Shown: positions 25,608 through 34,965 of the stretch, one piece after another | Numbering within the stretch: the first letter of the stretch is position 1 | Layout: every line of letters starts with the position of its first letter | Source: Clostridium sp. UBA4548 | Lineage (GTDB): Bacteria; Bacillota; Clostridia; Clostridiales; Clostridiaceae | Assembly (NCBI RefSeq): GCF_002387895.1 | Contig: NZ_DGLI01000015.1 | Span: forward strand, 1 to 54,335 | Direction: 5' to 3' | DNA: 54,335 bases | Position numbers and translations under genes: made by a program | Notes under the pieces: generated by a model | Database searches by the model: none | The model's input: only the letters and a program-made list of their open reading frames with translations | What the model was told of the DNA's origin: nothing

Positions 25608-26627
25608 ATGGAAAAACAATTAGTAGTAAATAATTTAAAAGTATCATATCATACCTATGCTGGTGAAGTACAATCTGTTAGGGGTATGTCCTTTGATGTA
25701 AACAAGGGAGAATGTGTTGCTATAGTTGGAGAATCAGGTTGTGGTAAAACCGTTACTTCAAAAGCCATAATGGGATTAATTCAATCTCCTCCAGGTGAAA
25801 TAAAAAAAGGCAGTGAGATAATATTTAATGGAAAGAACTTATTGGAATTTTCTGAAAAGCAGTGGGAGGAATTTAGAGGTGGAGAGTGTAGTATGATTTT
25901 CCAAGATGCATTAACAGCTCTCAATCCTACTATGAAAGTTGGTAAACAAATTGCAGAAAACTTAATTATTCATAGAGGCATGAAAAAAGAAGAAGCTTTA
26001 AAAGAAGCTATAAAAATGTTGGATTTAGTTGGTATTCCTAATGCAGATAAAAGGGTGCAGCAATATCCTCACCAATTCTCTGGAGGTATGAGGCAAAGAG
26101 TTATGATTGCTATAGCTCTAGCATGTAATCCAAGTATACTTATTGCCGATGAGCCAACCACCGCCTTGGATGTAACAATCCAAGCTCAAATCATAGATAT
26201 AATAAAAAATCTTCAGCAAAAAATGGGAACTGCAGTAATTCTTATAACTCATGACCTTGGGGTAGTAGCAGACTTAGCTAATAGAATATTTGTTATGTAT
26301 GCTGGAAAACTTGTTGAAAAGGGAACCTTTGAAGAAATATTCTATAGTCCTAAGCATCCGTACACTTGGGCTCTTTTAAAAGCAGTTCCAAGGCTTGATA
26401 ATGATGAAAAGGAACAATTAGTATCTATTCATGGAACTCCACCAGATTTGATTGCACCTCCAAAAGGATGTGGATTTGCCCAAAGATGCCAGTACTGTAT
26501 GAAGATTTGTACAACTAAAGAACCACCAATTTTCAAATTTGGGGATGAGCATACTGCAGCATGTTGGCTTCATCACCCAATGACTCCGAAATTAGACTTA
26601 CCTTTTGAAGTGGGAGGTGCTCTATAG
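25608..26627 (+). CDS. oppD: Oligopeptide ABC ATPase OppD
   Basis: A 339-aa ATP-binding subunit. Walker A is GESGCGKT, the signature is QFSGGMRQR, Walker B ends LIADEPTTALD, and the switch His is in LITHDLGVV. The C-terminal oligopeptide-transporter domain has a Cys-rich end (GCGFAQRCQYCMKIC). Its last base overlaps the GTG start of oppF, which indicates translational coupling. Confidence 0.97.
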   Translation: MEKQLVVNNLKVSYHTYAGEVQSVRGMSFDVNKGECVAIVGESGCGKTVTSKAIMGLIQSPPGEIKKGSEIIFNGKNLLEFSEKQWEEFRGGECSMIFQDALTALNPTMKVGKQIAENLIIHRGMKKEEALKEAIKMLDLVGIPNADKRVQQYPHQFSGGMRQRVMIAIALACNPSILIADEPTTALDVTIQAQIIDIIKNLQQKMGTAVILITHDLGVVADLANRIFVMYAGKLVEKGTFEEIFYSPKHPYTWALLKAVPRLDNDEKEQLVSIHGTPPDLIAPPKGCGFAQRCQYCMKICTTKEPPIFKFGDEHTAACWLHHPMTPKLDLPFEVGGAL

Positions 26628-27595
26628 TGGATAAAAATAACAATCCAGTAGTAATGGAAGTAAAGAATCTAAAAAAGTATTTTAAAATTGGGAAAAAAGG
26701 TATATTAAAAGCTGTAGATGATGTGAGTTTTATTATAAGAGAAGGAGAAACCTTAGGGCTTGTAGGAGAATCAGGTTGTGGTAAAACCACCTGTGGAAGG
26801 ACTGCTATAGGAATGTATGCTAAAACTGAGGGATCAGTTATTTACAAGGGTAAGGAAGTTCATTCTTTAACAGGTAAAGAAAAAAAAATATTTTCTAAAG
26901 AAGTTCAGACAATATTTCAGGATCCATATGCATCTCTAAATCCAAGAATGACAGTAGGAGATATTATTGCAGAAGGTATTGATATTCATGGCCTGGCAAA
27001 AAACTCTAAAGAAAGAATAGAAAGAATAAATAACTTATTAAAACTTGTAGGACTTAATAAAGAGCATGCAAATAGATTTGTACATGAGTTTTCAGGAGGG
27101 CAAAGGCAAAGAATTGGAATAGCAAGAGCTCTTGCAGTAGAACCAAATTTTATAATGTGTGATGAACCAATTTCTGCCCTTGATGTATCTATACAGGCTC
27201 AAATTGTAAATCTTCTTATGAATTTACAGAAAGAAATGGGATTGACTTATCTATTTATTGCTCATGACCTTTCAATGGTTAAGCATATATCAGATAGAGT
27301 TGCGGTTATGTACCTTGGTGCTATGGCGGAACTTACTGAAAGTAAGGAACTCTATAAAAATCCACTTCATCCCTATACTCAAGCTTTATTATCAGCAATA
27401 CCAATTCCTGACCCATATGTAGAGAGAGCGAGACAAAGAATTATGCTAGAAGGTGATGTTCCAAGTCCAATAAATCCACCACCAGGATGTAGGTTTAGAA
27501 AAAGATGTAAATATGCAACACCTAGATGTGCTGAAGAAATGCCACTTCTTAAAGAAGTTGGAGTGAATCATTTTGTAGCATGTCATTTATATTAA
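26627..27595 (+). CDS. oppF: Oligopeptide ABC ATPase OppF
   Basis: A 322-aa ATP-binding subunit with GESGCGKTTCGR, the signature FSGGQRQRIGIARAL, Walker B FIMCDEPISALD and the switch FIAHDLSMV. The C-terminal CRFRKRCKYATPRC block resembles that of OppD. The start is GTG at 26627, overlapping the oppD stop by one base, with GGGAGGTG inside the oppD end. It completes the importer that feeds the many cytosolic peptidases encoded nearby. Confidence 0.97.
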   Translation: MDKNNNPVVMEVKNLKKYFKIGKKGILKAVDDVSFIIREGETLGLVGESGCGKTTCGRTAIGMYAKTEGSVIYKGKEVHSLTGKEKKIFSKEVQTIFQDPYASLNPRMTVGDIIAEGIDIHGLAKNSKERIERINNLLKLVGLNKEHANRFVHEFSGGQRQRIGIARALAVEPNFIMCDEPISALDVSIQAQIVNLLMNLQKEMGLTYLFIAHDLSMVKHISDRVAVMYLGAMAELTESKELYKNPLHPYTQALLSAIPIPDPYVERARQRIMLEGDVPSPINPPPGCRFRKRCKYATPRCAEEMPLLKEVGVNHFVACHLY

Positions 27596-27652
27596 TTAGT
27601 GTAACTACTTTAATAAAACCTCACAAATTTTACAATATAGGAAGGTATAGCA

Positions 27653-28003
27653 ATGGATAAAATTATAGGTCTTATGAGGGATATAATAAAATCACTTATT
27701 GTAGGTTTCACTGTCTCTTTTGTTTTAGTAATACTATCCGGAATAGGCAGTTTCTTATTTAGTCATGGTAATATAATAACAATATTAGATACAATAAAGA
27801 ATACTTTGTTTTTTATTGGTGCCATGGGGTTGTTTGTTTGCGCAGGATTTATTGCTAAAAGAGAAGCTAGAAGGCCCTTGAAAAATAAAAATGCATGGAA
27901 GGATCAATTTAGAGTAATCCACTTTCCTAGTGTCATTGGGATTATTGATATCACTATTTTATTTGCAGGAGTACTTTTTGATAGAGTAATATTTTATTTA
28001 TAA
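27653..28003 (+). CDS. Small membrane protein of unknown function
   Basis: A 116-aa protein with three likely membrane helices (about 13-35, 46-68 and 92-113) and a positively charged loop KREARRPLKNKNAWKDQF between the second and third. I do not recognise the family. It lies 57 bp after oppF with its own AGGAAGG site and ends at a stem-loop, so it may ride on the opp transcript. Confidence 0.7.
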   Translation: MDKIIGLMRDIIKSLIVGFTVSFVLVILSGIGSFLFSHGNIITILDTIKNTLFFIGAMGLFVCAGFIAKREARRPLKNKNAWKDQFRVIHFPSVIGIIDITILFAGVLFDRVIFYL

Positions 28004-28017
28004 AGTGGCTGACTAAA

Positions 28018-28053
28018 ATACCCTAGAAATTCACAGGAAAATTTCTAGGGTAT
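28018..28053 (+). terminator. Terminator after opp and the small membrane gene
   Basis: A perfect 14-bp stem (28018-28031 with 28040-28053) and 8-nt loop lie 14 bp beyond the stop. The T tail is weak, but the stem is strong. The rest of 28004-28357 contains only the promoter listed next. Confidence 0.75.
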
Positions 28054-28283
28054 GTTACTATAAATATTACAAATTAGAATTTTTACGATTATATCTTAAC
28101 TTATAAAATATTATATAAGTTTTATTAAGAAACGAGTTAGTGAACATTGTTTTTTAAAAATCCAGCACTATTTAGGAGTAATATTACAATTATATATTCA
28201 AGGATTGTAAATATATCAGAGATATGGTGATTATTCGTAAAAATATTTTACAATTAAAAACTAAAATAAATAAATCCTAAATA

Positions 28284-28312
28284 TTTACTTTCTTTGCTGG
28301 TATTGCTATACT
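28284..28312 (+). promoter_or_regulatory. Promoter of the tripeptidase-like gene
   Basis: TTTACT (28284-28289) and TATACT (28307-28312) are 17 bp apart, 45 bp before the start codon. Confidence 0.55.
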
Positions 28313-28357
28313 AAGGGTATTGACAAATAGAAAATTAACTTTTAAGGAGGAAATAGA

Positions 28358-29470
28358 ATGATTAATAAGGAAAGAATTACTAATGAGTTCTTAAAGTATG
28401 TACAAATTGATAGCCCAACTCAAAAAGAAGGTAAATTTGCCAAGTTTATTTCTGAAGAACTTACAAAATTAGGATTAGAAGTTTACATAGATGGTGCTGG
28501 TGAAAAAGTAGGTTCTGATACAGGAAATGTTATTGCAAAACTTAAAGGTACTAAAAATGTACAACCTATATTATTTAGCTGTCATATGGATACAGTTTCT
28601 CCAGGTGAGGGAATTAAACCTATAATAAAAGATAATGTAATATATAGCGATGGAACCACAATCCTTGGTGGAGATGACAAAGCTGGAATAGCAGCTATTT
28701 TAGAAGCTATTAAAGTAATCAAAGAAAACAACATAGAGCATGGACCTATTGAAATAGTATTTAGTATTTATGAAGAAGGTGGCCTTTTCGGTGCTAAAAA
28801 CCTTGAATATGATAAGATAGCTTCAAAACTTGCCTTTGTACTAGATAGTGGCGGAGACATTGGAGAAATAGTAATAAAAGGACCAGCACAAGATAAAATT
28901 GATGCAAAGATTATTGGTAAACCTGCTCATGCGGGAGTTGCACCTGAAGAAGGCATAAGTGCTATTCAAGTAGCTGCTTCTGCAATTAATAAAATGAACT
29001 TATTGAGAATTGATGAAGAAACTACGGCTAATATTGGAATGATTAATGGGGGAAAAGCAACTAATATTGTTTGTCCTGAAATCATTGTAAATGCTGAAGC
29101 AAGAAGTTTAAATAGTGAAAAGTTAGATAAGCAAACTGCTCATATGGTACAATGCTTTGAAGAAGCAGCAAGGGAATACGGTGCAAAAGTAGAAGTAACT
29201 ACTGAAAGAATGTATGGACCATTTATAGTAGCTGAAGATGATGAAGTTGTAAAGCTTGCAAAAAAAGCTTGTTCAAATATGGGAGTACCAACAAGCCTTA
29301 AAGCAACTGGTGGTGGAAGTGATACTAACATTTTAAACGGAAATGGAATTAAAGCTGTAAATTTAGCAATCGGAGAAAGAAAACCACATACATTAGAAGA
29401 ACATCTAAGAATTGAAGATCTTGTAAAAAGTGCTAACTTGGTTATGGAAATAATAAAAGTAGTTGAATAA
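28358..29470 (+). CDS. M20 family tripeptidase-like peptidase (PepT/YqjE group)
   Basis: A 370-aa zinc peptidase. Metal and catalytic blocks are SCHMDTVSPGEG, GGDDKAGIAAI (bridging Asp), YEEGGLFGAKN (catalytic Glu pair) and the C-terminal GGGSDTNILNG. This layout matches the peptidase-T-like YqjE group that removes N-terminal residues from short peptides in the cytosol. AAGGAGGAAA precedes the ATG. It has its own promoter and terminator and lies between opp and an M42 aminopeptidase gene. Confidence 0.93.
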   Translation: MINKERITNEFLKYVQIDSPTQKEGKFAKFISEELTKLGLEVYIDGAGEKVGSDTGNVIAKLKGTKNVQPILFSCHMDTVSPGEGIKPIIKDNVIYSDGTTILGGDDKAGIAAILEAIKVIKENNIEHGPIEIVFSIYEEGGLFGAKNLEYDKIASKLAFVLDSGGDIGEIVIKGPAQDKIDAKIIGKPAHAGVAPEEGISAIQVAASAINKMNLLRIDEETTANIGMINGGKATNIVCPEIIVNAEARSLNSEKLDKQTAHMVQCFEEAAREYGAKVEVTTERMYGPFIVAEDDEVVKLAKKACSNMGVPTSLKATGGGSDTNILNGNGIKAVNLAIGERKPHTLEEHLRIEDLVKSANLVMEIIKVVE

Positions 29471-29484
29471 GTTATAAGAAATGT

Positions 29485-29517
29485 AAAAGCGTAAAGAAAA
29501 AAGTTCTTTACGCTTTT
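29485..29517 (+). terminator. Terminator of the tripeptidase-like gene
   Basis: AAAAGCGTAAAGAA pairs with TTCTTTACGCTTTT over a 5-nt loop and ends in T residues, 14 bp past the stop codon. Confidence 0.9.
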
Positions 29518-29693
29518 TATAATGTGTGAAAATCTTCTATATTAATGTTTGGCAATATGATTTTTAGTTGAAGTTAGTAAATAAAAATTCATCCTTAATT
29601 GGATTAGATTTTTGAAGAAAGTTTCTGAAGAATAGTATGGTTGTTTTGTGAATAAACCTTTAGGGAGTCGAATATTTTTAGTCACGAAATAGT

Positions 29694-29722
29694 TTGTCAT
29701 ATTACCTAATAAGTGGTAATAT
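29694..29722 (+). promoter_or_regulatory. Promoter of the M42 aminopeptidase gene with built-in palindrome
   Basis: TTGTCA (29694-29699) and TAATAT (29717-29722) are 17 bp apart. ATATTACC (29699-29706) and GGTAATAT (29715-29722) form a perfect inverted repeat filling the spacer and the -10, exactly where a repressor would block RNA polymerase. It is the main feature of the 29471-29773 gap. Confidence 0.6.
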
Positions 29723-29773
29723 AATAATGAAGTCAAAATATTAAATAAATAGTTTTTAAAAGGGGGAAGACTA

Positions 29774-30772
29774 ATGTTGTTAAATCAATTGACACAGGCC
29801 TTTGGTGTTAGTGGCTATGAGAAGGAAGTAAGGGAAGTTATTAGAGAAGCTGTAAAGGAATATGCAGATGAAATAACTGTAGATCCACTTGGAAATCTTA
29901 TAGTTTATAAAAAAGGTATTGGGGAAAATAAGAAAAAAATAATGGCAGCTGGACATATGGACGAAATAGGTTTTCAAGTTATCAAAGTTGATGATAAGGG
30001 TTTAATAAAGGTAAGAGGCTTAGGTGGAATTCCTGTTCCAGCAACAGTGATGAATAGAGTTCAATTTAGAAATGGTACAATTGGAATAGTTTCTAGTACT
30101 GTTAAAATCGAAGATATTAAGAATGACATTAAAAAGTTATATATAGATATTGGAGCTCAGTCCAAAGAAGAGGCATTAAAGTATGTAAAAGTAGGTGATG
30201 TAGCTTCATATGTTGGAGAGTACTTAGAATTAAAAGATAGTAATGTTACTGGGAAAGCGCTAGATGATAGAATTGGCTGTTATATCATGATTGAGGCTTT
30301 AAAGAAAATAGAAAAACCTTACAATGATTTATACTTTGTATTTACAGTACAAGAAGAAGTAGGACTAAGGGGCGCAACTGTAGCTGCTGAGAGAATAAAC
30401 CCTGATTTAGGAATAGCCCTTGATGTTACTGTAGCAAGTGATTTCCCAAATGCTCCTGAAGTAAGCAATAGCTTAGGTGGAGGAACTGCTGTTAAGGTAT
30501 CAGATGGATCAGTAATATGCAATGAATATTTAGTAGAAGAAATGGTGAAGTGTTGTGAAGAAAACAATATAAAGTACCAACTTGATGTAATTGATGGTGG
30601 TGGTACTGATGCAGGTGCAATAAACAGATCTAATTTTGGTGTAAGAGCAGCAGGCATATCAGTGGCTACTAGGTATGTGCATGGACCAAATTGTTTTGTA
30701 AATATGAAGGACACAGAAGCATCAATAGAACTTTTAAGTAAATATGTGAACAGAGAGTTTATATTTGAATAA
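29774..30772 (+). CDS. M42 family metallo-aminopeptidase
   Basis: A 332-aa dinuclear metallopeptidase of the FrvX/PepA-glutamyl group. Ligand motifs are AAGHMDEIGF, LDDRIGCY, VQEEVGLRGA (catalytic Glu) and a late HGPN. An inserted PDZ-like dimerisation domain spans roughly residues 75-165. Such enzymes form dodecamers that trim peptides in the cytosol. GGGGGAAG precedes the ATG. It is a single gene under a palindrome-containing promoter. Confidence 0.94.
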   Translation: MLLNQLTQAFGVSGYEKEVREVIREAVKEYADEITVDPLGNLIVYKKGIGENKKKIMAAGHMDEIGFQVIKVDDKGLIKVRGLGGIPVPATVMNRVQFRNGTIGIVSSTVKIEDIKNDIKKLYIDIGAQSKEEALKYVKVGDVASYVGEYLELKDSNVTGKALDDRIGCYIMIEALKKIEKPYNDLYFVFTVQEEVGLRGATVAAERINPDLGIALDVTVASDFPNAPEVSNSLGGGTAVKVSDGSVICNEYLVEEMVKCCEENNIKYQLDVIDGGGTDAGAINRSNFGVRAAGISVATRYVHGPNCFVNMKDTEASIELLSKYVNREFIFE

Positions 30773-30789
30773 AAAAATAAACTAAGTTT

Positions 30790-30820
30790 AAAAGGTTAGT
30801 AGGAAAACTACTAACCTTTT
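30790..30820 (+). terminator. Terminator of the M42 gene
   Basis: AAAAGGTTAGTAG (30790-30802) pairs perfectly with CTACTAACCTTTT (30808-30820). Confidence 0.88.
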
Positions 30821-31073
30821 ATTAATATTTGGAAGATGATAAAGTGAAAGCAGGGCAATTATATAGAGAAGATATCTTAATATAGTTAAAACTACAATAA
30901 GAAATGTTTTAGATAAATAAGTTTATTGTTTTGGTATAATCTTAAAAGAAAAGTAATAATATTATAATGTAGACAAAGATTACAGTATAAATGCTTATGT
31001 GGTACCAAGAAAATAGAGGTTAAAATTGTTATCAATGGAAATCTTAAAGCTGAAGTTAAATAATAGAATTACT
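30821..31073 (+). other. Leader region upstream of a second terminator, with a start-less coding remnant
   Basis: A TATAAT near 30936 could start a transcript that runs into the stem-loop at 31074-31112. A frame open from 30968 to the stop at 31061-31063 encodes a short protein-like tail ending KIEVKIVINGNLKAEVK but has no start codon. This may be a decayed gene, a small RNA or an attenuated leader for the gene at 31171. Confidence 0.3.
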
Positions 31074-31112
31074 AAGGAATAAATGCTCTTAAACTTAGAG
31101 TGTTTATTCCTT
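31074..31112 (+). terminator. Intrinsic terminator or attenuator ahead of the 31171 gene
   Basis: AAGGAATAAATGCTCT (31074-31089) pairs with AGAGTGTTTATTCCTT (31097-31112) with one wobble pair and is followed by TGTTTTTA. No gene lies between it and the preceding M42 terminator, so it either ends a short RNA or attenuates the downstream operon. Confidence 0.7.
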
Positions 31113-31170
31113 AACTGTTTTTAGGGTTTAGAATTTGATCTAGTTTTAATTTTAAGTTTAGGAGGATTAC

Positions 31171-31671
31171 ATGGAAAAAAATAATTATTTAAATTTGATA
31201 AATGAGAGATTTAAAAGACACTTTCAGGTGAAAAGTAATCAACTTATTTTAGGAGAAAATATTGATATTTGTGCAAGATACAGCGAGACTACAGGGAGAA
31301 CCTTTATAACGCAAAAAGATATTATTGATAAATTTGAGGTAAATGAATATTGTTTCATTAAGATATTAGAAGGAGTTAATTTGGATACTCTTCAAAGCTT
31401 TACTGAGTTCTTAAAACTGTTAACAGTAGATTTTGTGAAACCACACAAGGATCATAGAAGTACAAATATAACAGGGGTGTTGGTTTGTGAAAAATCAATA
31501 AGTAAAGACATTGAGTTCTTTGTAAAGAAGTTTAAGTATAGTAAATATTATAAATTTTATTTGCAGGGATACAGTGATATTAGATTAATAGTAGTAGATT
31601 TAACTAATAAAATTGCTGTTGCAAATAAAAAAGGAGAAGTGGTGAAAAAGGTGTATTCACCTACACCTTAA
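31171..31671 (+). CDS. Hypothetical protein upstream of the CstA carrier
   Basis: I do not recognise this 166-aa protein. It has no signal peptide or membrane helix and a basic, mixed alpha/beta composition; the C-terminal half (YKFYLQGYSDIRLIVVDLTNKIAVANKKGE) looks like alternating strands. AGGAGG precedes the ATG. It ends 25 bp before cstA and is probably cotranscribed with it, so it may be a regulator or partner of the carrier. Confidence 0.75.
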   Translation: MEKNNYLNLINERFKRHFQVKSNQLILGENIDICARYSETTGRTFITQKDIIDKFEVNEYCFIKILEGVNLDTLQSFTEFLKLLTVDFVKPHKDHRSTNITGVLVCEKSISKDIEFFVKKFKYSKYYKFYLQGYSDIRLIVVDLTNKIAVANKKGEVVKKVYSPTP

Positions 31672-31696
31672 AATAAATTTATAAGGGGGCAATTAT

Positions 31697-33310
31697 ATGA
31701 ATTCATTACTACTTATTCTTGGAGCTGTGATAATTTTTATTGTGGCTTATGTTACCTATGGAGCTTGGCTTGCTAAAGAATGGGGCATAGACCTAAATAG
31801 AAAAACACCAGCTCATACAAAGTACGATAATGTGGACTACGTACCAGCAGATGCTAAAGTTCTTTTAGGACATCATTTTTCTTCAATTGCAGGAGCAGGG
31901 CCTATTACAGGACCAATCCTAGCATCTATCTTTGGGTGGCTACCAGTATATCTATGGATAGTTATTGGAAGTATTTTCGTTGGTGGAGTTCATGATTTTG
32001 GATCTTTATTTGCGTCTATAAGGCACGAAGGGAAATCCATTGGGGAAATCATTCATACAACTTTAGGAACAAAAGGAAAGAAGCTATTTAATATTTTTGC
32101 TTGGGCAACTTTAATTTTAGTTGTAGCTGCTTTTACGGATATTTGTGCTTCAACTTTTGCTTATGATCCTAATAATCTTACAGGAGCACAAGCAGGAACC
32201 GCATCTATATTGTTTATATTTTTAGCTATGTTATTTGGGTTCTTTGTCTACAGAAAGGGTGCTAAACTTAGTCTTGCTACAGTAGCAGGGGTTGTGCTAT
32301 TATTCGTCTGTATTTGGATTGGATATAAATATCCATTTATCAAACTTTCAAAGATGGGATGGAATATTGTACTTATAATTTATATATCTTTAGCTTCTAT
32401 ACTACCAGTTTGGATACTACTACAACCTAGAGATTATCTATGCTCTTTTCTATTATATGCAATGCTTGCTGGTGGATTAGTTGGAATATTTATTACACAC
32501 CCAACTATGGAAATACCTGCATTTGTAGGATTTACAGTTAAAAACCAGACACTATTCCCATTCCTATTTGTTACTGTAGCTTGTGGAGCGGTTTCTGGCT
32601 TCCATGCTCTTGTAGGTTCAGGCACTTCTTCTAAACAACTTAATAAAGAAGGGGATGCTAAGTTTGTAGGTTATGGAGCTATGCTTATAGAAGGAATTGT
32701 AGCTGTTGTTGCTCTTATTGCAGTGGGATATGTAGCCAAGGCAGAAGGTACTCCAGCTAATATATTTGCAAACGGATTAGCATATTTTATGAATAGTTTT
32801 GGTCTTTCAGTAGAAATTGGAAAGGTTTTTGTTATTCTAGCTTTCTCAGCTTTTGCATTAACAAGTTTAGATACTGCTACAAGAATAGGAAGATATATAT
32901 TCCAAGAGTTCTTTGATGAGGCTTCAGAGAAAACTAAAAAAGTAGGTCAAAATATATATGTATCTACAATCATTACTGTAGCTGCATCTTGTGTTATATT
33001 AGTATATGGATATTCAAAGATATGGCCAATTTTTGGCTCAGCTAACCAATTACTTGCAGCACTTGCATTATTAGCACTAACCTCTTGGTTAGTAAGCATG
33101 GGTAAGAAACATACCATGGTACTTTTGCCTATGATCTTAATGTTCTGCGTAACTCTATCTGCTCTAGTACTACTAATTAAGCAGTATATATTTGGAGCAA
33201 CAACTAATTTTATTCTTGGTATATTTGCAATTGTGTTATTTGTATTAGCTATTATTCTTTTAATAGAGGCCTACAATGTGTTTATCCGAAAAAAGGCAAT
33301 TAGGAAGTAG
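31697..33310 (+). CDS. cstA: CstA-family peptide/pyruvate carrier
   Basis: A 537-aa inner-membrane protein with many hydrophobic helices. The family block LLGHHFSSIAGAGPITGPILA, VGGVHDFGSLFASIRHEGKSIGE and GSGTSSKQLNKEGDA identify CstA (carbon starvation protein). Homologues import peptides or pyruvate during nutrient limitation. It is shorter than E. coli CstA (about 700 aa), as in many Gram-positive versions. AGGGGGC precedes the ATG. The location among peptidase genes favours peptide uptake. Confidence 0.94.
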   Translation: MNSLLLILGAVIIFIVAYVTYGAWLAKEWGIDLNRKTPAHTKYDNVDYVPADAKVLLGHHFSSIAGAGPITGPILASIFGWLPVYLWIVIGSIFVGGVHDFGSLFASIRHEGKSIGEIIHTTLGTKGKKLFNIFAWATLILVVAAFTDICASTFAYDPNNLTGAQAGTASILFIFLAMLFGFFVYRKGAKLSLATVAGVVLLFVCIWIGYKYPFIKLSKMGWNIVLIIYISLASILPVWILLQPRDYLCSFLLYAMLAGGLVGIFITHPTMEIPAFVGFTVKNQTLFPFLFVTVACGAVSGFHALVGSGTSSKQLNKEGDAKFVGYGAMLIEGIVAVVALIAVGYVAKAEGTPANIFANGLAYFMNSFGLSVEIGKVFVILAFSAFALTSLDTATRIGRYIFQEFFDEASEKTKKVGQNIYVSTIITVAASCVILVYGYSKIWPIFGSANQLLAALALLALTSWLVSMGKKHTMVLLPMILMFCVTLSALVLLIKQYIFGATTNFILGIFAIVLFVLAIILLIEAYNVFIRKKAIRK

Positions 33311-33418
33311 AATAATCTATATTATGACTGTATCTTTGAAAAAAATAAAGAATTCATTATAACATTTCACTATATTTAATCTAACTAGGATTAAATTGAA
33401 ACTCTGTATATAAATCAT

Positions 33419-33453
33419 AGCCCTATACTTCTAAGGTTAAGAAGTATAGGGCT
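33419..33453. terminator. Terminator between convergent cstA and ampS
   Basis: AGCCCTATACTTCT (33419-33432) pairs perfectly with AGAAGTATAGGGCT (33440-33453), usable from both sides. Confidence 0.8.
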
Positions 33454-33525
33454 TAAAAATTTGTAATATTTAATTTAAGAGAAATTATATTATGAGTTTT
33501 TATTATTAAATTTTACTGTGAAAAC

Positions 33526-34755
33526 TTAAAATGCCCAATTTCCATTTTGGAATACATGAGTTTCGTTTCCATCTGCACTTATTCCTGTAATAGATAGATC
33601 CTCAGTTCCTATCATGAAGTCTACATGAGCTAGAGAATAGTTTCCACCAGCTTTTTCTAACTCTTCTTCACTCATTTTTTCTCCATCCTTCATGCAAAGG
33701 GAATAAGCTCTCCCTATAGCTAAGTGGCAAGAAGCATTTTCATCATATAGAGTATTGTAGAAGATAATTCCACTGTTAGAAATAGGAGAATTATAAGGAA
33801 CTAATGCTACTTCACCAAGATAATGAGAACCCTCATCTGTGCTAATTAAGTGTTTAAGAGTGTCATAGCCGCTTTCAGCAGTAAAATCTACAATTCTACC
33901 CTCTTTAAAAGTTATAGAAAAGTTATCTATGAGATTTCCACCGTAGTTAAGGGGTTTTGAACTATAAACTATACCATTAACACCAGTTTTCTTTGGCATT
34001 GAAAATACTTCTTCAGTAGGCATGTTAGCAATAAATTCTACACCTTCCTCGTTATTTTCAGCTCCACCAACCCAAAGATGATTTTCAGGAAGCTCTAAAT
34101 GAAGGTCAGTACCTTTTGCATTTTTGAAATGAAGGGTTTTGAAATTCTTAGAGTTCAAGTAATCCATTTTTTCTTTTAAGTTCTTTTTGTGATTTTCCCA
34201 AGCTAAAACTGGGTCTTCTTGATCTACTCTAACAATTTTAAATATAGCATTCCAAAGTTTTTCAATAGCTTCTTCCTTTGAAACCTCTGAGAATACTTTA
34301 GATGCCCATCCTTCTGTTGGAATTGAAACGATAGACCAAGAATTTTGATTGCTCATTAATCTTGCATTAAACTTCTTCAGTGCTAATGAACGAGTCTTTT
34401 GAGCTTTAGCAATTCTATCTGGATTTACATCCTTTAATAGCTCAGGATTTGATGCGGAAATACTTAAGAATCCTGCACCTTGCTCAGCATAATGCATGAA
34501 GGAGTCTACTTGCCACTGAGGCATAGTTTCAAATACTTCTTCCGGAGCATTAATGAATCTAATTTTAGCTGAAAGCTCATCACTCCAGTGAACTATAACT
34601 TCTTTTGCTCCTGCTCTATAAGCTTCTTCCATTATCATTCTTGTAAAAGGAGCACACTCAATAGGAGACATTATAACTAAAATTTGATTTTGTTGAAGAT
34701 TAATTCCAGTTTTCACAGCTAATGTGGCATATTTTTTTAAAAAATCTTTATTCAT
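33526..34755 (-). CDS. ampS: M29 family aminopeptidase (AmpS/PepS)
   Basis: A 409-aa cytosolic metallo-aminopeptidase. The N-terminal domain (KYATLAVKTGINLQQNQILVI, EEAYRAGAKEVIVHWSDE) and the C-terminal metal region (AESGYD, GEVALVPYNSPI, ENASCHLAIGRAY, HVDFMIGTEDLSI) match thermophilic-aminopeptidase (M29) enzymes, which remove N-terminal residues from di- and oligopeptides. The ribosome-binding site is modest (GTAGGT). It is a single gene, convergent with cstA. Confidence 0.95.
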   Translation of the reverse strand: MNKDFLKKYATLAVKTGINLQQNQILVIMSPIECAPFTRMIMEEAYRAGAKEVIVHWSDELSAKIRFINAPEEVFETMPQWQVDSFMHYAEQGAGFLSISASNPELLKDVNPDRIAKAQKTRSLALKKFNARLMSNQNSWSIVSIPTEGWASKVFSEVSKEEAIEKLWNAIFKIVRVDQEDPVLAWENHKKNLKEKMDYLNSKNFKTLHFKNAKGTDLHLELPENHLWVGGAENNEEGVEFIANMPTEEVFSMPKKTGVNGIVYSSKPLNYGGNLIDNFSITFKEGRIVDFTAESGYDTLKHLISTDEGSHYLGEVALVPYNSPISNSGIIFYNTLYDENASCHLAIGRAYSLCMKDGEKMSEEELEKAGGNYSLAHVDFMIGTEDLSITGISADGNETHVFQNGNWAF

Positions 34756-34965
34756 AAATTATACCTACTTTCTATGTAATACTTTATATTTATATTTTCA
34801 CATAAATTTCAATAATTTACTAGAATGTTTATAAAATATTATAAAAAAATAAATAATAAAATAATAAATGTATTGAAATTTATATTTTTAGTGTATAATA
34901 TAAATATGATGAAATGTAGTTAACAAAACTATGTGTTGAAGTTTCTTAAAATGGAGGTAAAGTAT

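Noticed and set aside
30995..31015. T-box-like ATGTGGTACC before the second terminator
   Set aside because: The T-box core is AGGGTGGTACCGCG; only TGGTACC matches, no specifier stem is evident and the terminator lies about 70 bp away.
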